Positions 12,156 through 16,837 of a DNA stretch of 16,837 nucleotides are shown piece after piece. Source of the stretch: UBA288 sp964461885 (lineage in GTDB: Archaea > Halobacteriota > Methanomicrobia > Methanomicrobiales > Methanospirillaceae); contig CAYWVY010000048.1 in NCBI GenBank assembly GCA_964461885.1, positions 1 through 16,837 on the forward strand. Reading direction: 5' to 3'. The notes beneath the pieces are model-generated. The model did not search any database. It had not been told where the DNA came from and was given only the letters and a program-made list of their open reading frames with translations. The position numbers and the translations under genes are program-made. Each line of letters starts with the position of its first letter. Position 1 is the stretch's first letter.

Positions 12156-13140
12156 ACTCGATTAGGAGTTCGCCGAGCCGGATGCCGGGTTCGGTTGTGC
12201 ACCTGCCCACGACCTTTGCCCCCGGCACCGAACGCGCCACCGCGTCGGCCTCGTGCCCGGGCACGACCATCGCGAAGCCCATGCCCATGTTGAAGGTCCG
12301 GTACATCTCGGCCGTCAAAACGCGGCCCTGCTCCTGCAGCCAGGCGAAGACCGGCGGCGGCACGATCGGGTCGTCGATCGCGAAGCCGAGTTTGGTCAGG
12401 CGGGCGAGGTTCAGGAGACCCCCGCCCGTGATGTGGCACATGCCGTGGACCTCGTGCTGCTCCGTGAGCCCGAGCACCTCGCTGTAGATGCGGGTCGGTG
12501 TCAGCAGCTCGCGACCGAGCGTCGAGGAGCCGAAGGGCTGGTCGTACCCGCCGTGCGCCTCGGCAATGCACCGGGCGAGCGAGAGCCCGTTCGAGTGCAC
12601 TCCCGAGGATGGGAGGCCGACCACGAGGTCGCCCGGCCGGCAGGCCTCGCCCGATATCACGCGGTCGCGGTGCTGGACCCCGAGCACGGCGCCGGCGAGG
12701 TCGAGACCGTTGACGAGACCGGCCAGCGTGGCCGTCTCGCCGCCGACGATCGAGATGTTCGCCTGCCTCGCCCCCTCGTTCAGCCCGCGCCCGATCTCGG
12801 CCATCCTCGTGGGGTCGACACGGTCGCAGGCGATATAATCGACGAACGCGACCGGCTCGATGTTCATCACGTACAGGTCGTTCACATTCATCGCGATGCA
12901 GTCGATCCCGACCGTGGACCGGTCGCCGACCGCGTCCGCGATCAGCATCTTGGTCCCGACCCCATCCGTTGCCAGGGCGAGGACGTACGGTCCGAACTCG
13001 ATCAGGCCGGCAAAGTGGCCGACCCCGCCCACGGGCTTATACTTCCCCTCGCGGCGAAAGGTCAGCTCGCGGACGAGAGCCGCGACCCCGTCGGCTTCGA
13101 GCCGGATATCAACGCCGGCTTCACGGTAACTATTCGTCAT
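12154..13140 (-). CDS. purM: Phosphoribosylformylglycinamidine cyclo-ligase (AIR synthetase)
   Basis: PurM closes the imidazole ring: FGAM + ATP to AIR. The 328-residue product has the PurM/PurL fold with family motifs: YREAGVDI (5-12), FAGLIEFG, ALATDGVGTKMLIA (glycine-rich ATP site), GIDCIAMNVNDL, IVGGETA and GLPSSGVHSNGLSLAR. All are intact. The ATG at 13140 overlaps the lysC stop by 11 nt (the bases ATGACGAATAG hold both), so it is expected to be translated from the lysC message by termination-reinitiation. Pairing with an amino-acid gene instead of other pur genes is unusual; purF is on the same strand about 1.8 kb from the end of purM, but in another unit. Confidence 0.97.
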   Translation of the reverse strand: MTNSYREAGVDIRLEADGVAALVRELTFRREGKYKPVGGVGHFAGLIEFGPYVLALATDGVGTKMLIADAVGDRSTVGIDCIAMNVNDLYVMNIEPVAFVDYIACDRVDPTRMAEIGRGLNEGARQANISIVGGETATLAGLVNGLDLAGAVLGVQHRDRVISGEACRPGDLVVGLPSSGVHSNGLSLARCIAEAHGGYDQPFGSSTLGRELLTPTRIYSEVLGLTEQHEVHGMCHITGGGLLNLARLTKLGFAIDDPIVPPPVFAWLQEQGRVLTAEMYRTFNMGMGFAMVVPGHEADAVARSVPGAKVVGRCTTEPGIRLGELLIE

Positions 13141-14530
13141 TACATCCCTCCGAGAGGCGGAACTCGTCGTGAAGGGCCCGGAGGGCCCGGGGGCCGTCGC
13201 CGGCCCGGACCACGAACGAGATGTTTGCTTCCGACGACCCCTGCGATATCATCATCACGTTGATCCCGTGTACACCGAGGGCCGTGAAGATCCGGCCTCC
13301 TGTTCCGGGTGCGCCGGCCATGCCCGAGCCGACTACCGCGACGGCCGCCACGTCCCGGTCGGACGAGAGATCGCGGAAGAGTCCGCACGCCACGAGCGGG
13401 GACAAAGCCTCGGTGGCGGCCTCGAGGTGCCCTTCGTCGATGATAAGCGAGATGTTTGCCTCGCTCGACCCCTGCGAGATCATCATCACGTTGACCGCGC
13501 GGTCCGCGAGAGCCGCGAAGATCGCGTTCGCGACTCCGGGCCGGCCGACCATCTGGGCCCCCGTGCAGTTGACGAGCGCGACCCTGTCGATGAAGGTGAG
13601 TGCCTTGACGACCCGCCGCGACGGCACGCCGTTCGCGACGAGGACCGTGCCGGGGTGCCCGGGATTGAAGGTGTTCTTGACCCTGATCGCGATCCCCGCC
13701 GCCATGGCCGGCTCGATCGACCTCGGGTGCAGGACCTTCGCGCCGAAGTACGAGAGCTCCATCGCCTCGAGGTACGAGACGGCCGGGATCACCCGGGCGT
13801 CGGGGATGAGGCGCGGGTCCGAGGTCATCACGCCGTCCACGTCGGTCCAGATCCAGCACTCGTCGGCGTCAATCCCGGCAGCGAGCACGGCGGCGGAATA
13901 GTCCGAGCCCGAGCGGCCGAGCGTCGTGACGGACCCGCCACGCGTGCAGCCCATGAAGCCCATGACCACTGGCACGCGGTCCGGGAGGAGCGGGACGACC
14001 CGCTCGCGTATCCGCGACCCGGACTCGGGCAGGGCCATCGCGGCGCCGTGGCAGTCGTCCGTGAGGATGCCTGCCTCGCAGCCGTCGAGCGGCTCGGCGG
14101 CGATGCCCTGCTGCTGCAGTGCCGCTGCGACCACGACCGCGCTGAACCGCTCGCCGAACGAGATGATGTAGTCCCGGGACCGCGGCGTCAGCTCGCGGAG
14201 CGCGTGGACCGCCTGGAGGATGTTTCCGAGCGCATCCAGTTGTTCGTCGATCTCCGCCAGGGCCGCGTCCGCGCGGTCCGGGGCGACCTCGGCGAGGGCC
14301 TTCGCCTGCCGCTCGCGGACGCCCGCGAGAAACGGAGCCGGGTCCGGTTCCGGTGCCGACGCCATCTCAACGGCGCAGGCGATCAGTCCATCGGTCACTC
14401 CACGCATGGCCGAGACCACGACCGCGACCTCGTGGCCCGCCCGCCGGTGCTCACCGACGATCCCGACCGTGCGATCGATGGACCGGCCGTCGGCGACCGA
14501 GGTGCCGCCGAACTTCATCAGATACCGCAT
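13130..14530 (-). CDS. lysC: Aspartate kinase with two ACT domains
   Basis: Aspartate kinase phosphorylates aspartate, the entry to lysine, methionine and threonine synthesis. The 466-residue product has the KFGGTS motif (6-11), SFGERFSA (124-131), GRSGSDYSA (205-213) and WTDVDGV (228-234) of the catalytic domain, then two ACT domains (about 315-385 and 393-460) that usually bind allosteric effectors. Both ACT domains contain the identical 15-residue segment NVMMISQGSSEANIS (347-361 and 424-438). The frame is open upstream for another kilobase, antisense to tfrA; I chose ATG 14530 because it has GGAGAG 6 nt upstream (14537-14542) and gives the family N-terminus. It overlaps purM and is divergent from tfrA. 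Confidence 0.95.
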   Translation of the reverse strand: MRYLMKFGGTSVADGRSIDRTVGIVGEHRRAGHEVAVVVSAMRGVTDGLIACAVEMASAPEPDPAPFLAGVRERQAKALAEVAPDRADAALAEIDEQLDALGNILQAVHALRELTPRSRDYIISFGERFSAVVVAAALQQQGIAAEPLDGCEAGILTDDCHGAAMALPESGSRIRERVVPLLPDRVPVVMGFMGCTRGGSVTTLGRSGSDYSAAVLAAGIDADECWIWTDVDGVMTSDPRLIPDARVIPAVSYLEAMELSYFGAKVLHPRSIEPAMAAGIAIRVKNTFNPGHPGTVLVANGVPSRRVVKALTFIDRVALVNCTGAQMVGRPGVANAIFAALADRAVNVMMISQGSSEANISLIIDEGHLEAATEALSPLVACGLFRDLSSDRDVAAVAVVGSGMAGAPGTGGRIFTALGVHGINVMMISQGSSEANISFVVRAGDGPRALRALHDEFRLSEGCNDE

Positions 14531-14556
14531 AGAACCCTCTCCGTCCCCTTCGCCAT

Positions 14557-14566
14557 TCTTTATCAT
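14557..14566. promoter_or_regulatory. TATA element between lysC and tfrA
   Basis: TCTTTATCAT on the plus strand is centred about 29 nt before the tfrA ATG (14591), which lacks a Shine-Dalgarno, fitting a leaderless transcript. The same bases read ATGATAAAGA on the minus strand, about 32 nt before the lysC ATG; a start 25 nt away would fall within the lysC Shine-Dalgarno, so use in that direction is less certain. Confidence 0.45.
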
Positions 14567-14590
14567 ACTCTGCCCCCAATCCTCTTCAAG

Positions 14591-16222
14591 ATGGTGGAAA
14601 ACGGGGTTCGGACCGCGCATGTGCTCGTCATCGGGAGCGGCGGCGCGGGCGTGCGGGCTGCGATCGAGGCTTCCGGGCATGGGTCCGTGCTGCTGCTCTC
14701 GAAGACGATCGCCGGAAAGGGCGGGTGCACACCCATGGCCGAAGGCGGGTACAACGCGGTCCTCCGGGAGGGCGACCGCCCCGAGCTCCACGTTGAGGAC
14801 ACCATGAAGGGCGGGGCGTACCTGAACGACCCGGCCCTGGTCGAGGCGCTCGTTCGCGAGGCGCCCGATAGGATGCGGGAGCTCGTCTCCTGGGGGGCGG
14901 TCTTCGACGTCGGGCCCGGGGGCGGCGTGGCGCAGCGTCCCTTTGGCGGCCAGCAGTTTCCGCGCACCTGCTACGCAGGCGACCGGACCGGCCACGAGAT
15001 GATGCAGACCCTGATGGACCGGCTCGCCGCGACCGATGTCGAGGTCGTGCACGAGTGTACGGCTGTCGAGCTCCTGCTCGAAGCGGGCCGGTGTGCGGGG
15101 GCCGCGACCCTCGACCAGGACGGCAACCTCGGCGTCTGCCTCGCCGACGGGGTCGTACTCGCCACCGGCGGGGGAACGCAGGTCTACGACATCTCGACCA
15201 ACTCGTCCTCGGGCACCGGCGACGGGTACGCACTCGGGTACCGGGCCGGGGCCGAGCTGATCGACATGGAGATGGTCCAGTTCCACCCCACGGGCGCGAT
15301 CCACCCGTACGACGCGCGGGGCCGGCTCGTAACCGAGGCCGTCCGGGGCGAGGGGGGGCGCCTGCTCAACCGGGACGGCGAGCGGTTCATGACGCGCTAC
15401 GATCCCGTGCGGATGGAACTCTCGACGCGCGACGTGGTCGCCCGGGCGATCGCGACCGAGGTGCTCGAGGGGCGCGGGACCGAACGGGGCGGGGTCTGGC
15501 TCGACGTGACCCACCTCCCGCCCCGGCAGGTCGAGGAACGGCTGCCGATCATGCTCGAGCAGTTCCTCGCGTTCGGGGTCGATATCCGGACGGAGCCCAT
15601 GGAGGTCGCCCCGACGGCGCACCACATCATGGGCGGCCTCAGGATCACGCCGGAGTGCGCGACCACGCTCCCCGGGCTTTACGCCTGCGGCGAGTGCTCG
15701 GGCGGCGTTCACGGCGCGAACCGGCTCGGCGGGAACGCGCTCGCCGAGACCCAGGTCTTCGGCCGGCGGGCAGGTGTCTCGGCCGGGTCGAGCCCGGAGG
15801 GGGCGAAGGCCGTGACCCCCGCGATCGAGCGGCAGCTCGGCGCGCTCCGGCAGCGGTTCGACGGGTTCCTCGACGGGGAGGTGCCGCCCCCGTCGGTCGT
15901 GCGGCGGCTCAAGGAGACGATGTGGTACGGCGCGGGGATCTTCCGGACCGAGGCCGGCCTGGCGGAGGCGCTCGCGGGCGTCGGGGCACTGAAGAACGAG
16001 CGGCTGCTCGCCCTTACCGGGAGGAACCTGCTCGAGTGCTGCACGGCCGCGAACATGGTCCTCGTGGGGTCCCTGATCTGCCGGGCCGCACTCCTCCGGC
16101 CCGAGTGCCGCGGGGCGCATACGCGCCGCGATCCCAGCTGCGAGCTGCCGCCTGAGCGTTCTCCGTACGGCCACACGTTCCTCTCGCTCACGCGCGAGGG
16201 GATCGAGGAGGCGGCCCGATGA
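14591..16222 (+). CDS. tfrA: CoM/CoB thiol:fumarate reductase, flavoprotein subunit A
   Basis: TfrA with TfrB reduces fumarate to succinate using CoM-SH and CoB-SH, which yields the heterodisulfide CoM-S-S-CoB. It is a cytoplasmic anabolic enzyme on the incomplete reductive TCA branch of methanogens. The 543-residue product is an SdhA/FrdA-type flavoprotein: FAD dinucleotide motif GSGGAG (15-20), GKGGCTPMAEGGYN (42-55), catalytic FHPTG, EAVRGEGGRLLN, TAHHIMGG and GECSGGVHGANRLGGNAL. At the position where SdhA carries the histidine that binds FAD covalently, the segment reads LSKTIAGKGG without His, so FAD is probably non-covalent. ATG 14591 follows a TATA element by 29 nt. The stop overlaps the tfrB start as ATGA. 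Confidence 0.93.
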   Translation: MVENGVRTAHVLVIGSGGAGVRAAIEASGHGSVLLLSKTIAGKGGCTPMAEGGYNAVLREGDRPELHVEDTMKGGAYLNDPALVEALVREAPDRMRELVSWGAVFDVGPGGGVAQRPFGGQQFPRTCYAGDRTGHEMMQTLMDRLAATDVEVVHECTAVELLLEAGRCAGAATLDQDGNLGVCLADGVVLATGGGTQVYDISTNSSSGTGDGYALGYRAGAELIDMEMVQFHPTGAIHPYDARGRLVTEAVRGEGGRLLNRDGERFMTRYDPVRMELSTRDVVARAIATEVLEGRGTERGGVWLDVTHLPPRQVEERLPIMLEQFLAFGVDIRTEPMEVAPTAHHIMGGLRITPECATTLPGLYACGECSGGVHGANRLGGNALAETQVFGRRAGVSAGSSPEGAKAVTPAIERQLGALRQRFDGFLDGEVPPPSVVRRLKETMWYGAGIFRTEAGLAEALAGVGALKNERLLALTGRNLLECCTAANMVLVGSLICRAALLRPECRGAHTRRDPSCELPPERSPYGHTFLSLTREGIEEAAR

Positions 16223-16837
16223 CCGCGCTCACGTTCCAGGTCTCCCGGTTCGACCCGGCCTCGGGCGAGCCGGCACGGCTCGTGCCGTACACGGTCGAGC
16301 TCCACGAGGGGGCGCGGGTTCTCCACGCCCTCCACGCGGCTCACGAGCAGGACCCGACCCTCGCCTACCGCTACTGCTGCGGCTCGGGCCAGTGCGGCTC
16401 CTGCGCGGTGAAGGTCAACGGGAGTCCGGCTCTCGCCTGCATGACCCCGGCCGCCGAGGGCGACGTGGTCGAGCCTCTCGACCTGCCCGTGGTCCGCGAC
16501 CTGGTCGTCGACCTGGTGCCACGCATCGAACGGATCGCGGCCCTCCTGCCGGGCGGCGACAAAACCCTGCCCGACGCGGCGACGGTCGACAGGCTGAAGG
16601 AGCTCTGCAACTGTATCGAGTGCGGCTCCTGCATCTCGGTCTGCCCGGCCGTCGCGGTCACGGACTTCTCCGGCCCGACCGCGATGCGGCAGCTCGAGCG
16701 GCTCGGCCTCGACCCCCGCGACGCGGGGGACCGGACAGTCCAGGCGAACGACGAGGGCCTCTTTGCCTGCACCTCGTGTCACGCCTGCTACGAAGCCTGC
16801 CCGAAGGACATCCAGATCATGGGCAAGGCGATCGAGC
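16219..16837 (+). CDS. tfrB: CoM/CoB thiol:fumarate reductase, iron-sulfur subunit B (5' part)
   Basis: TfrB passes electrons from thiol oxidation to TfrA. The first 206 residues are visible before the right edge. An N-terminal [2Fe-2S] plant-ferredoxin-like domain has C54 (or C53), C59, C62 and C74 (YCCGSGQCGSC followed 11 residues later by C). Two [4Fe-4S] motifs follow: C132-x2-C135-x2-C138-x3-C142-P and C184-x2-C187-x2-C190-x3-C194-P. This succinate dehydrogenase B-like part is what the family shows before a C-terminal HdrB-like CCG region, which would lie outside the window (full proteins are near 490 residues). The ATG at 16219 overlaps the tfrA stop by 4 nt, so the subunits are translationally coupled. 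Confidence 0.92.
   Translation, partial: MTALTFQVSRFDPASGEPARLVPYTVELHEGARVLHALHAAHEQDPTLAYRYCCGSGQCGSCAVKVNGSPALACMTPAAEGDVVEPLDLPVVRDLVVDLVPRIERIAALLPGGDKTLPDAATVDRLKELCNCIECGSCISVCPAVAVTDFSGPTAMRQLERLGLDPRDAGDRTVQANDEGLFACTSCHACYEACPKDIQIMGKAIE

Noticed and set aside
13169..14590. In-frame upstream extension of tfrA through the lysC region
   Set aside because: It is antisense to lysC, with no domain content. A TATA element and the ATG at 14591 define the real start.
14531..16174. In-frame upstream extension of lysC to about 1000 residues, a possible fusion protein
   Set aside because: The extension is the antisense shadow of tfrA. The kinase starts naturally at ATG 14530 with a Shine-Dalgarno and the normal N-terminus.
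1..16837. CRISPR arrays, insertion sequences, defence or phage genes
   Set aside because: No spaced repeats, transposase, integrase or phage-like genes were seen; all space is occupied by conserved chromosomal genes.

Overview
This is a GC-rich (clearly above 60% by eye) archaeal chromosome segment, almost certainly from a methanogen of the order Methanomicrobiales, Methanoculleus-like (the order and genus are inferences from gene content and base composition). The archaeal assignment is firm: TFB, Gar1, an Sm-like protein, SRP19, ribosomal proteins eS6, eS8 and eL37, aIF5B, archaeal SepF, and TATA/BRE promoters, many of them 25-30 nt before a start codon that lacks a Shine-Dalgarno sequence (leaderless). 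The methanogen assignment rests on the F420-dependent methylene-H4MPT dehydrogenase Mtd, the Tfx regulator, the nickel chaperone HypB and a CoM-SH/CoB-SH:fumarate reductase.

Layout. 1-665 (-): 5' part of mtd, cut by the left edge, divergent from tfx (844-1248, +). 1287-1485 (-): two tRNA-Ala genes (UGC and CGC). 1500-2743 (-): gar1-tfb, whose promoter contains a perfect 10-bp inverted repeat around a TATA box. 2835-3756 (-): srp19 and a PHP-domain hydrolase. 3811-5431 (+): hypB, rps8e and a DUF2240-like gene, each with a TATA-like element. 5440-7671 (-): rps6e and aIF5B. 7823-8589 (+): tRNA-His(GUG) and an exported cohesin-like protein. 8684-10542 (-): lsm-rpl37e-purF. 10654-12138 (+): a PUA-domain protein, sepF and a ZPR1-type zinc protein. 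12154-14530 (-): lysC (aspartate kinase) overlapping purM. 14591-16837 (+): tfrA-tfrB, with tfrB cut by the right edge.

How the genes fit together. Most of the window is information processing (transcription initiation, rRNA modification, ribosome and initiation factor, tRNA, SRP) mixed with purine synthesis (purF, purM), aspartate-family amino-acid synthesis (lysC), methanogenesis (mtd), hydrogenase maturation (hypB) and anabolic succinate formation coupled to CoM-S-S-CoB production (tfrAB). SepF and the ZPR1 protein are tied by a one-base stop/start overlap. Genes are densely packed: divergent pairs are separated by as little as 54-60 nt with one apparent TATA element between them.

I see no transposon, prophage, CRISPR array, defence island or other accessory cassette, and no gap above 300 nt without a gene. 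The least expected items are regulatory or RNA-level: the inverted repeat at the gar1-tfb promoter, a tRNA-His gene without an encoded G-1, a TTG start on aIF5B, and a small palindrome between the tfx TATA box and its start codon.
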